A DNA stretch of 64,000 nt, taken from the NCBI RefSeq assembly GCF_010093065.1, contig NZ_CP048113.1, positions 4,154,001 through 4,218,000 of the forward strand, in the 5' to 3' direction. Below the pieces are notes generated by a model. That model made no database searches. It was given only the letters and a program-made list of their open reading frames with translations, and was not told the origin of the DNA. Made by a program: the position numbers and the translations under genes. Shown piece by piece: positions 33,847-43,300 of this stretch. The DNA comes from Chitinophaga agri (GTDB lineage: Bacteria > Bacteroidota > Bacteroidia > Chitinophagales > Chitinophagaceae). Positions within the stretch are counted from its first letter, which is position 1. Each line of letters begins with the position of its first letter.

Positions 33847-36723
33847 ATGGCAAAGAAGAAAGAGAATGTAATTACGCCTGATCCGGTGCAGATCATGGCA
33901 GATGACCATATAGCAGTGTTTGGGGCCCGGGCGCATAACCTGAAAAATCTGGACCTGCAATTACCCAAGAATAAACTGGTAGTCATAACAGGCATTAGCG
34001 GAAGCGGAAAATCATCCCTTGCGTTTGATACCATCTATGCCGAAGGTCAACGGAGATATATGGAAAGCTTCTCCGCATATGCCCGCCAGTTTATTGGTGA
34101 CATGGAAAGACCCGATGTGGATAAGATCACTGGTCTATCTCCGGTTATTTCCATCGAACAGAAAACTACCAATAAGAATCCCCGTTCCACTGTAGGAACG
34201 ATCACGGAAATATATGACTTCCTCCGCCTTCTCTACGCGCGTGTCGGTCTTGCCTATTCCTATAATACAGGCAAACGTATGACCCGTTTCTCAGAGGAGG
34301 AGATCCTGGAGCATATGTTCAAAAATTATCCGAAAAAGAAACTGGTTGTACTTGCTCCGCTCATCCGCGGACGTAAAGGTCATTACCGGGAATTGTTCGA
34401 ACAGCTGCGTAAACAGGGCTATCTCAAAGTGCGTGTCAATGGTGAGATCCTTGACCTTAAAGAGCGCATGCAGGTAGACCGTTACAAAATACACGATATT
34501 GAACTCGTTGTGGACCGCGTACAGGTACTTGATGATGCCCGTACCCGTATCAGCCAGAGCGTACAAAAAGCGCTGCAGATGGGTAAAGGCCTGCTGTTCA
34601 TTATGGATAATGATAGCGGAAAGATCAGTCAGTACAGTAAACAACTCATGTGCGAGGATACCGGCCTTTCCTACGAAGAGCCATCTCCCAACACCTTCTC
34701 CTTTAACTCTCCCTACGGTGCCTGTCCGCGATGTAAAGGTCTCGGCACCATCTACCAGATAGACATGGAGGCGGTCATCCCCGACTACTCCATCTCCCTG
34801 AACGATGGCGGCTTAGCGCCACTGGGCGAGGCGCGTGACACCTTTACCTTCAAACAGGTACAGTCACTCGCCAGGAAACATAAGTTCTCTCTGACGGCAC
34901 CAATATCCGACCTGCCACAAAAAGCACTGAACCTCCTCCTTTTCGGGGACGAGAACGGCAAACTGGAAATGGACATGGAATTTGGAGACGGTACAGAGAC
35001 TGCTTACGCCACCGAGTTTGAAGGGGTGATCAATACCGTACGCCGCTATTTTAACGATACATCTTCCGATGCCGTACGCAACTGGGCAGAAAGCTTCATG
35101 AAACTGCATACCTGTCCTGAGTGTAATGGCACCCGCCTGAAAAAAGAAAGCCTCTTTTTCAAAGTGGATGAAAAGAACATTGCAGAACTGGGTAGCATGG
35201 ACCTGGACAAATTACAGGACTGGTTCAAAGATGTGGAAAAGCGGCTGGATAAAAAGCAAAACGTCATCGCCAAAGACATCCTCAAGGAAATTCGCGAACG
35301 ACTTGGCTTCCTGCTTAACGTAGGCCTGAATTATCTCACACTGTACCGTTCCACACGTACGCTGAGTGGAGGAGAAAGCCAGCGTATCCGCCTGGCTACA
35401 CAGATCGGCTCCCAGTTAATGGGTATCACCTATATTCTGGATGAACCGAGTATTGGTCTGCATCAGCGTGATAACATGCAGCTGATCGACGCCCTCCGTA
35501 ACCTGCGGGAAATGGGCAATACGGTGATCGTCGTAGAACACGATAAAGATATCATGCTCCATGCCGACTACCTGGTAGATATAGGCCCTGGTGCTGGTAT
35601 ACACGGTGGCCAGATCATTGCTCAAGGCACGCCCAAACAGATCCTTAAACTGGATACGCCTACAGCCGGTTACCTGAATGGCAAACGCGTAGTACCTGTT
35701 CCTGCTGAGCGCCGGAAAGGCAATGGCAAGACCCTGGAACTAAAAGGCGCTACCGGCAATAATCTGAAGAATGTCAGCGTGAAGTTTCCTTTAGGCGTAT
35801 TCATCTGCGTTACCGGCGTTTCCGGCAGCGGAAAATCTACCCTGATCAATGAAACACTCTATCCGATCCTTAGCAAACATGCCTACGACTCCAAACTGGA
35901 GCCAATGCCCTACAAAAGCATCAAAGGCCTGGAGAATATCGATAAAGTAATCGAAATAGACCAGTCACCGATCGGCCGTACGCCGAGGAGTAACCCTGCC
36001 ACCTACTGTGGATTCTTTACAGATATCCGTCAGCTGTTCTCGCAGGTACCAGAGGCCAAGATCAGGGGATATAATGCGGGACGCTTCTCTTTCAACGTAA
36101 AAAGCGGCCGCTGTGAAGTATGTGAAGGTGGTGGTATGCGTGTCATAGAGATGAATTTTCTGCCGGACGTATACGTACACTGTGAAAAATGTAACGGACG
36201 CCGCTATAACCGGGAAACCCTGGAAATCCGCTATAAAGGTAAATCCATCTCAGATGTACTCGATATGACGGTGGACGAGGCTGTTGAATTCTTCCAGCCA
36301 GTCAGCTACATTTACCGTAAGATCAAAACGTTACAGGATGTTGGGCTAGGGTATATCACGCTGGGGCAATCGGCCGTGACACTCTCCGGTGGTGAAGCAC
36401 AACGTGTAAAACTCGCTACTGAACTATCCAAGAAAGATACCGGTAAAACCATCTATATCCTGGATGAACCGACCACTGGTCTACACTTCCAGGATATCCA
36501 GCTGCTCCTGAACGTACTGAATAAACTGGTAGACCGTGGCAATACAGTCCTGGTAATTGAACATAACCTTGACGTCATCAAAATGGCCGACCACATCGTG
36601 GACCTTGGTCCGGAAGGGGGTGCCGGCGGCGGTACGATCCTTTGTAGTGGTACACCAGAACAGGTGGCTGACTGTAAAGGAAGTCATACAGCCCGCTTTC
36701 TGAAAATGGAGCTGAATAATTAA
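33847..36723 (+). CDS. uvrA: excinuclease ABC subunit A
   Basis: A 958-residue UvrA of full length, the damage-recognising ATPase of nucleotide excision repair. Both ABC modules are present: the first Walker A in ITGISGSGKSS near 60, with its signature LSGGESQRIRLA and Walker B YILDEPSIGLHQRD. The second has VTGVSGSGKST, LSGGEAQRVKLA and IYILDEPTTGLH. The C-terminal zinc module CEVCEGG...CEKCNGRRY is intact; in the first zinc region one expected CxxC is reduced to CEDT beside the intact CPRC. The start ATG at 33847 lies 8 bp after a terminator hairpin; an in-frame ATG at 33895 (MADDHIAVFGARAHN) is a possible alternative. Confidence 0.97.
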   Translation: MAKKKENVITPDPVQIMADDHIAVFGARAHNLKNLDLQLPKNKLVVITGISGSGKSSLAFDTIYAEGQRRYMESFSAYARQFIGDMERPDVDKITGLSPVISIEQKTTNKNPRSTVGTITEIYDFLRLLYARVGLAYSYNTGKRMTRFSEEEILEHMFKNYPKKKLVVLAPLIRGRKGHYRELFEQLRKQGYLKVRVNGEILDLKERMQVDRYKIHDIELVVDRVQVLDDARTRISQSVQKALQMGKGLLFIMDNDSGKISQYSKQLMCEDTGLSYEEPSPNTFSFNSPYGACPRCKGLGTIYQIDMEAVIPDYSISLNDGGLAPLGEARDTFTFKQVQSLARKHKFSLTAPISDLPQKALNLLLFGDENGKLEMDMEFGDGTETAYATEFEGVINTVRRYFNDTSSDAVRNWAESFMKLHTCPECNGTRLKKESLFFKVDEKNIAELGSMDLDKLQDWFKDVEKRLDKKQNVIAKDILKEIRERLGFLLNVGLNYLTLYRSTRTLSGGESQRIRLATQIGSQLMGITYILDEPSIGLHQRDNMQLIDALRNLREMGNTVIVVEHDKDIMLHADYLVDIGPGAGIHGGQIIAQGTPKQILKLDTPTAGYLNGKRVVPVPAERRKGNGKTLELKGATGNNLKNVSVKFPLGVFICVTGVSGSGKSTLINETLYPILSKHAYDSKLEPMPYKSIKGLENIDKVIEIDQSPIGRTPRSNPATYCGFFTDIRQLFSQVPEAKIRGYNAGRFSFNVKSGRCEVCEGGGMRVIEMNFLPDVYVHCEKCNGRRYNRETLEIRYKGKSISDVLDMTVDEAVEFFQPVSYIYRKIKTLQDVGLGYITLGQSAVTLSGGEAQRVKLATELSKKDTGKTIYILDEPTTGLHFQDIQLLLNVLNKLVDRGNTVLVIEHNLDVIKMADHIVDLGPEGGAGGGTILCSGTPEQVADCKGSHTARFLKMELNN

Positions 36724-36748
36724 TTACATACATATCTCTTAATATACG

Positions 36749-36790
36749 TCCGCTTTCCGCAGGTGATTAATTTCACCGGCAGAAAGCGGA
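36749..36790 (+). terminator. long hairpin downstream of uvrA
   Basis: Outer stem 36749-36757 with 36782-36790 (9 bp perfect) continues, after mismatches, with an inner GGTGA/TCACC stem. No T-tract follows. It may stabilise the uvrA 3' end or terminate weakly. Confidence 0.55.
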
Positions 36791-36821
36791 ACTTATAATC
36801 AGGAACTCGTAATTTGCGGAC

Positions 36822-37301
36822 ATGAAATATATTTCTGGGATTATTGCAATACTGTTCCTCTCAGTATTTGCTGCCTGCGAAGATGAAACGAAGACCTGCG
36901 ACCAGACACTCATCAGTGACCTGGGCATGAACTTTAAGAAAGATACACTGAACGGATACCTGGTCAAAGACACTACCTGGCCTAAAGTGACCTTCTACGC
37001 CATCGGCAATGACTCTGTTCTTGTCAAACGTCAGCCAAGAAACAGTATATTCACGGCACTTGACCCGGCAAACGATACCTGCAGATTTTACCTGCAGCTG
37101 GATTCGATCGCTACACCTGATACGCTGACCTTCAGATACAAGCGAAAACCCAGCTTCGTTTCAGCCGGATGTGGATTCGCCACCTTCTTCACACTTGACA
37201 CGGTGATCACAACACATAATACCATTGATTCTCTACACATTAACAATAAGGAAGTAAACAGTACGAATGATACGCACATTTCTTTGTTCTTTATCTATTA
37301 G
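36822..37301 (+). CDS. DUF6452-type lipoprotein
   Basis: A 159-residue lipoprotein (lipobox FAAC, Cys19, followed by EDETKTCDQ). The mature part is beta-rich with three further Cys: one near the N-terminus, one in DTCRFYLQL and one in SAGCGFATFFTLDTV. This matches the DUF6452 family of Bacteroidota. Function unknown; envelope-located. Its last 35 bases overlap the start of the DUF6048-like gene, a pairing I know to be common, so the two products probably work together. A TAATTTG box ends a few bases before its ATG, suggesting a nearly leaderless transcript. Confidence 0.75.
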   Translation: MKYISGIIAILFLSVFAACEDETKTCDQTLISDLGMNFKKDTLNGYLVKDTTWPKVTFYAIGNDSVLVKRQPRNSIFTALDPANDTCRFYLQLDSIATPDTLTFRYKRKPSFVSAGCGFATFFTLDTVITTHNTIDSLHINNKEVNSTNDTHISLFFIY

Positions 37302-38112
37302 TCTCGCCGGCCTGTTCTCACAAGCCGTACAGGCACAGGTAAAACCCGCGCCAGCGGTACGAGATACCAGTATCAAACCGATACTTACAGATACTTCCGC
37401 GCTCCGTAAGGACGGAAAGCAGACGACACCTGCATTGACCCCGCCACAGAAAGACTCCATCTATGTGACTGGCGGCGGTCTGCGCCTGGGTGTGGATATC
37501 AGCAGGTTTATCATTCACTTTTTCCAGCCATACAGAACGGATATTGCCATTCAGGGGGATATACGCCTTACCAGAAAGCTGTACGCAGCAGCAGAAGTGG
37601 GCTATAACCGCACTTCTCACAGCGATACCAGTTACACGTACAAAGGAAATGGACAATACGCGATCATTGGTATTGACTACGACTTCCTGAAAAAGAAAGA
37701 TCCCAACGAAAAGAATATGGTATACGGGGGTCTTCGCTACGGATTTGCCCGTAATACCTACGAAGTACCTGCCTATAACATCCGTAACGGCTATTGGGAT
37801 ACAGAACAACCGGGGTCTGTGCCTAAAACCAATATGACCGCACACTGGATCGAATTAACCTTCGGTATGCGTGTGGAAGCATTACCAAACTTCTTCCTGG
37901 GATGGGCAGTACGTGAGAAGATCCTGCTTAGCAAAAATTCTCCGGATGGATTAAGTCCAATCGTTATACCCGGATTTGGTAGCGGTTCTAAAAACTCCCA
38001 GTTTGACATGACTTATACCTTGTCTTACTATCTTCCGCTGTATAAGCTGCGGATCAATGAGACAAAAAGAATGGAAAAACAGAAGAGAAAAGAAGAGAAA
38101 AAGAATCGCTGA
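37267..38112 (+). CDS. DUF6048-type outer-membrane protein
   Basis: A 281-residue exported protein (signal peptide 1-23, cut after VQA). The start ATG at 37267 lies inside the preceding gene, and the signal peptide supports it. After a Pro/Thr-rich linker (about 24-65) come amphipathic strands of a small barrel (GGGLRLGVDISRFI, YAAAEVGYNRTSHSD, MVYGGLRYGFARN, WIELTFGMRVEA, FDMTYTLSYYLPLY). The C-terminal tail is very basic (KRMEKQKRKEEKK). It matches DUF6048, typically next to DUF6452, function unknown. Translation is probably coupled to the upstream gene. Confidence 0.75.
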   Translation: MIRTFLCSLSISLAGLFSQAVQAQVKPAPAVRDTSIKPILTDTSALRKDGKQTTPALTPPQKDSIYVTGGGLRLGVDISRFIIHFFQPYRTDIAIQGDIRLTRKLYAAAEVGYNRTSHSDTSYTYKGNGQYAIIGIDYDFLKKKDPNEKNMVYGGLRYGFARNTYEVPAYNIRNGYWDTEQPGSVPKTNMTAHWIELTFGMRVEALPNFFLGWAVREKILLSKNSPDGLSPIVIPGFGSGSKNSQFDMTYTLSYYLPLYKLRINETKRMEKQKRKEEKKNR

Positions 38113-38131
38113 CCTTCCTGAAAATATATAT

Positions 38132-38173
38132 GCCCGTATTTACAGTCACCTGACAGGTAAATACGGGCTTTTT
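38132..38173 (+). terminator. intrinsic terminator after the DUF6048-like gene
   Basis: A perfect 12-bp stem (38132-38143 with 38157-38168) has a 13-nt loop and T5 after it. It also faces the convergent acetyltransferase gene. Confidence 0.9.
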
Positions 38174-38191
38174 AATGTTGTATGATGATGC

Positions 38192-38653
38192 TTATGCCTG
38201 CACTTCGCGGATCATTTCAATGTGCGGAATATCGTCCTCCAGGTACATCTCACTACTCTGCTCAAATCCAAGCGAACGGTAAAATTGCTCCAGGTATTGT
38301 TGCGCCCCGATCTTGATCGGCACGTTTCCAAAGCGTTGTTCAACTGTTGCTATAGAATATTCCATCAGTTTCCTGCCGCTACCGTTCCCTCTTGCACGGG
38401 AAGAAGTCACTACCCGTCCAATGGAACACATATCAAATTTAATACCCGGACCAAAAATCCGCGTATAGGCTACCAGTTCATTATCCAGTGAATCGTCATA
38501 CCCCATAATATGCACTGCCAGCTGGTCAGCATTATCCATATCCTGAAACACACATTGCTGCTCTACGACAAATACCTCACTACGCAGGCGCAGCAAGGCA
38601 TACAGTTCCTGCGTTGTCAACTCTTCAAATGTCTTTGTAATCCACGTTATCAT
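38192..38653 (-). CDS. ElaA-like GNAT acetyltransferase
   Basis: A 153-residue GNAT protein, the same length as E. coli ElaA. The N-terminal TFEELTTQELYALLRLRSEVFVVEQ is the ElaA signature. The acetyl-CoA loop is S-R-A-R-G-N-G-S-G-R (Q/RxxGxG/A type), after the strand IGRVVTS. The C-terminal YRSLGFEQSSEMYLEDDIPH closes the fold. The acceptor is unknown; the enzyme is cytosolic. It converges with the DUF6048 gene. Confidence 0.9.
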   Translation of the reverse strand: MITWITKTFEELTTQELYALLRLRSEVFVVEQQCVFQDMDNADQLAVHIMGYDDSLDNELVAYTRIFGPGIKFDMCSIGRVVTSSRARGNGSGRKLMEYSIATVEQRFGNVPIKIGAQQYLEQFYRSLGFEQSSEMYLEDDIPHIEMIREVQA

Positions 38654-38809
38654 AAGAAGATGATTTTATTAGTTCTCATATGCAAGATAATCAATTACTA
38701 ACGCCTCCGGAAACCAGCCTTATCCATCGTAATTACTCATAAAACAATCTCCCCGATTCCCACAATAAATGATAAATTAGCACGAATTAACGAGAAACAG
38801 CATAGCATT

Positions 38810-40312
38810 ATGAGTACCCATGCCACACCATTTCTTTCATTGGAGCATATCACTGTTCGTTACCTGGACAAAACCCTCTTTACCGGTCTGGACTGGCACA
38901 TTAATAAAGGAGAAAACTGGGCGATCACCGGCCCCAGTGGCGCTGGTAAGTCAGCTCTGCTGAGTACCATTGCAGGCAAGTTCAATGTCATCAATGGCGC
39001 CATCCGTCATCACTTCAGCGATGAATACCGCCAGGCAAATACTATCACAGATCCATATTTCACTTACCGTGACCTTCTCGCACTGGTAGGCCATCATCAT
39101 ACATTTAGAAACCGTTCCAATACGACGACCGACTTCTACTATCAGCAGCGGTTTAACAGTATGGATTCCTCGGATGCCCCGACTGTACGGGAATACCTGT
39201 ACGGAGAATCAGGAGGGGCCCCGGAACAGACACCTATCCTTGAGCCCCTTAAAATTCCCGGGCTGATGGACAAGGAGCTGATCAAACTTTCCAACGGAGA
39301 GACTCGTCGTGTCATGATAGCGAAATCCCTGCTGAAACAACCGTTGCTGCTCATGCTGGATAATCCTTTCAGCGGACTGGACATCCAGACCCGCAGGCAT
39401 TTTACAGAGATGGTCAATAAAATTATTGACAATGGCACCACAGTTATCCTTGTCACGTCAGCAACTGAAGTACCGGAGCACATCACGCATGTAATGACAC
39501 TCGATGAAGGTCGTGTAACCGGAAAGTATACACGGGAGGAATATCTGCAAATACCTCAACCAGTGACCGCACAAAGCTGGCAAGTAGACGAGGAGAAGAT
39601 CAGGGCGATCGTCAAGAATACACCGTCTCCTTATACCACTATTATCAGCATGGAGCATATAAAAGTGCAGTACGGCGAACATTTAATCCTGGACGATGTT
39701 AACTGGTTAGTGAAGCCCAATGAAAAATGGGCCCTGCTCGGCCACAATGGCGCAGGCAAATCGACCCTGCTCAGCCTGATCAATGGCGATAATCCACAGG
39801 CTTACGCACAGCAGCTTTACCTGTTCGACCGTAAACGAGGCAGTGGAGAAAGCATCTGGGATATTAAGAAAAAGATCGGATTCGTATCACCGGAACTACA
39901 CCAATACTTCCAGGCAGGTAGTAACTGTCTGCAGGTAGTGGTCTCTGGCTTTTTCGATATCATAGGCAGTACCCGTCAGGGCACTCCCGAGCAACAGGCA
40001 CATGCCGCTGCATGGATGGATATACTGGACATTGGCACATACGCCGGACAACCCTTCAAAGGTGTCCCTGAGAGTGTACAGCGACTGACCCTGCTGGCCC
40101 GCGCACTGGTAAAAGAGCCCCCGCTGCTTATTTTTGATGAACCCTGCCAGGGACTGGATCAGCAACAAAAAGAACATTTTAAACACGTAATAGATACCCT
40201 ATCTAACGTAATGGACCTGACCATGATCTTCGTTACACACTACCAGGAAGAGATCCCATCGGCCGTTACCAAGGTGTTAAAACTAGAAAAGGGAAGAGTA
40301 ATATTAACTTAA
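38810..40312 (+). CDS. ModF-like protein with two ABC ATPase domains
   Basis: A 500-residue cytosolic protein, close to ModF (490 in E. coli). Domain 1: Walker A GPSGAGKS at 41-48, signature LSNGE at 160-164, and Walker B LLMLDN at about 180-185 with Asn185 in place of the catalytic Glu. Domain 2 (from ~275): Walker A GHNGAGKST, a signature reduced to VPESVQR and a normal Walker B LLIFDEP. There are no membrane segments. ModF-like proteins are linked to molybdate handling in proteobacteria, but no mod genes are here, so the role is unknown. The degenerate parts fall in the same composite ATP site. Confidence 0.85.
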   Translation: MSTHATPFLSLEHITVRYLDKTLFTGLDWHINKGENWAITGPSGAGKSALLSTIAGKFNVINGAIRHHFSDEYRQANTITDPYFTYRDLLALVGHHHTFRNRSNTTTDFYYQQRFNSMDSSDAPTVREYLYGESGGAPEQTPILEPLKIPGLMDKELIKLSNGETRRVMIAKSLLKQPLLLMLDNPFSGLDIQTRRHFTEMVNKIIDNGTTVILVTSATEVPEHITHVMTLDEGRVTGKYTREEYLQIPQPVTAQSWQVDEEKIRAIVKNTPSPYTTIISMEHIKVQYGEHLILDDVNWLVKPNEKWALLGHNGAGKSTLLSLINGDNPQAYAQQLYLFDRKRGSGESIWDIKKKIGFVSPELHQYFQAGSNCLQVVVSGFFDIIGSTRQGTPEQQAHAAAWMDILDIGTYAGQPFKGVPESVQRLTLLARALVKEPPLLIFDEPCQGLDQQQKEHFKHVIDTLSNVMDLTMIFVTHYQEEIPSAVTKVLKLEKGRVILT

Positions 40313-40357
40313 TAATACATTTGTTTACCTTTATATCTTAAACAGCATTTAAGCCTC

Positions 40358-43300
40358 ATGGGTCCCAAAAAACGTCTGGCGGTCGTCACCGCCTTCGCTG
40401 TATGCCTATCAATCTTGTGCATCACAGCCTGTAGAAACACAAAAAAAGTCATGAACCCTGCCCTGGCAAAATACATCGAAGCCTATACTGCCGGTGTTAT
40501 TTCAAGACAGAGCACTATCCGGGTGCAATTAGCCAGTAATGTGAATGTTACCCATACACAGAACGAACCTGTTGAAGAAGAGATATTCGATTTCAGCCCC
40601 AGCATCAAAGGGAAAGCCTATTGGGTGAATGCGACAACTGTCGAGTTCAGACCAGACGCTAACCTCCAGCCGGGCAAAACCTACACGGCGACCTTTAAAC
40701 TGGGTAAAGTCATGAAGGTGGAAAAAGAAGTGAAGGAATTTGACTTTGAATTTAAAGTCATCAAACCTTCCTACGCCATTGAGGAATATGGCCTCAAAGC
40801 GACCAACAGCAGCACCCTGAATAAAATGACATTCTCAGGCGCGATCGCTACCGCCGACACAGAAGATCCCCAACAGATAGAAAAAGTAGTTACCGCTATC
40901 TATCAGGGTAAAAAAGTGCCTGTCACCTGGCAACATAACGCTGCCGATAAAATATCTACTTTTACGATCGATAACCTTGCACGTGCCGAAAAAGGGCAGG
41001 GCGCGCGTAACCTGGAGATCTCCTGGGACGGCAAGCCCCTGAATGTGGACAATGTATCAGGTAAAAAGACCTTAGAAGTACCTGCGATCTCTGACTTTAA
41101 AGTCCTGGACGTACGCGCAGTGGCAGATGAAGAACAATACGTGCTTGTACAGTTCTCCGATCCCATAAGTGTCGCACAATCTCTTGATGGTCTGATCGGC
41201 ATAAGTGGCATCAGTGATCTCCGCTTCTCCATTGAAGGCAGTGAGGTAAAGGTATTTGGCCCTGCCAGACTGGAAGGCAACTATGCCGTAGTGGTCAATG
41301 AAGGAATTCTGAGCGTAGCAGATGCTAAACTTGAGCAGAGCTTTTCTGCGAATGTAGTATTCGAAAATACCCTGCCATCTGTTTCCATTCCCGGGAAAGG
41401 CGTCATACTACCACAAAGTAACAAACTGGTAATGCCGTTTGAAGCTGTGAACCTAAGTGCTGTTGACGTTACCATTATTAAGATCTACGAAAACAATATC
41501 CCGCAGTATCTCCAGCAGAATGGCATGGATGGTAGCCAGGATCTGCGCCGTGTAGGTCGGCCGGTAGTTGAAAAAACCATCCGCCTGGATAATGATAAAT
41601 CGCTGAACCTGCACAAACGCAACCGCTTCTTCCTGGACATGGAAAAACTGCTGCGTACAGAGCCGGGTGCTATTTACCGCGTGACCATCGGTTTCCGTAA
41701 GTCCTACTCCCTGCTGGGTTGTTCAACTATCACAGCCTCCACCACCGGAGAGACAACCAGCGACGAAAGCGACGAAGAATATTACGGCGGATATTATAGC
41801 AACGAAAGTATCGACGAAGATGATGATTTCTGGCGTCGTTATGACAGCTATTATCCTTATGGCTACTCCTGGGAACAAAGGGACAATCCATGTGCGAACT
41901 CTTACTACAATAAAGACAAATGGGCATCCCGCAACATATTCTCCTCTAATATTGGCCTGACCGCTAAAAGAGGGAATGACAACAGCATGCTCATCGCTGT
42001 CACCGATATCCGTGACACCAAACCAATGGTTGGTGTAGAACTGGAACTGCTTGACTATCAGAACCAGGTGATCTTCAAAACCAAAAGTGATGGAGATGGT
42101 CTGGCTACTTTCGATCTGAAACGTAAACCTTACCTGCTCATCGCTAAAAAAGATGACGAAAGAGGCTATCTGAAACTCGATGATGGCAACTCCCTTCCAT
42201 TGGGTCGTTTTGATGTGAAAGGTGAAGAAGTACAAAGTGGTATCAAAGGATTCCTGTATGGTGAACGTGGCGTATGGCGTCCGGGAGATACCCTCTTCCT
42301 GTCTTTCATCCTGGAAGATAAACAACAGAAACTACCACCCAATCACCCGGTAACGCTGGAACTCTACAATCCGAAAGGTCAACTATACAGACAACTCAAC
42401 GCCTTACAGTCTGTTAATGGTTTCTATAGTTTCACCACTGCGACCAATCCGGATGATCCTACCGGTAGCTGGGTCGCTAAAGTAAAAGTAGGTGGTGCCG
42501 TATTTACGAAGAACCTGCGTATCGAGACTGTTAAACCGAACAGGTTAAAAATAGACCTGAACTTCGGTAAAAACACTACTTTATCCAAGGCTGATGCGAC
42601 AGAAGGAACACTTAATGCCCGTTGGATGTTTGGTGCCACTGCACAAAACCTGAAAGCCAAAGTAGATGTATCACTCAGTCAGCAGACAACGGCTTTCAAG
42701 AACTTCCAGCACTACCGCTTTGATGATCCGATCACACATTTTGAAGCGGAAAGTAAAACCATCTTCGAAAGTAGTCTGAATGAGAATGGTACCGCGCCGG
42801 TAAAAGTGAATCTTCCACTGGGTAAACTGGCGCCAGGTCAGCTGAAAGCCAGCTTTGAGATCAAAGTTTTTGAACCAGGCGGTGACTTCAGTATCGATCA
42901 TTTCTCCATGCCTTACAATCCGTTTGCTTCTTATGCGGGCATCAGGGTACCGGAAGGCGACCGCATGACAGGCATGCTGCTTATCGATAAACCACATGCT
43001 ATCAGCATTGTCAATGTAGACGAAAGAGGTAATCTGCTTAGCGGCAACCAGGAAGTGCAGGTGGAACTCTACAAGGTACGCTGGCGCTGGTGGTGGGATG
43101 AGAATGGTGAAGACGAGTTCAGCAACTTTACGCAGGATAGCTATAATCAGCTACTGAAAAAAGAAACAATGACCCTGCATGGTGGTAAAGGTACCTGGGA
43201 CCTTCAGATCAACTATCCTGACTGGGGACGTTATCTCGTGCGTGTAAAAGACCTGCAAAGCGGACATACCACAGGGCAAACTGTTTATATAGACTGGCCG

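Noticed and set aside
41723..42325. 200-codon antisense frame within the macroglobulin gene
   Set aside because: It is a mirror of the acidic/Tyr-rich region of a confirmed gene; Phe/Ile-rich product without real domain signs.
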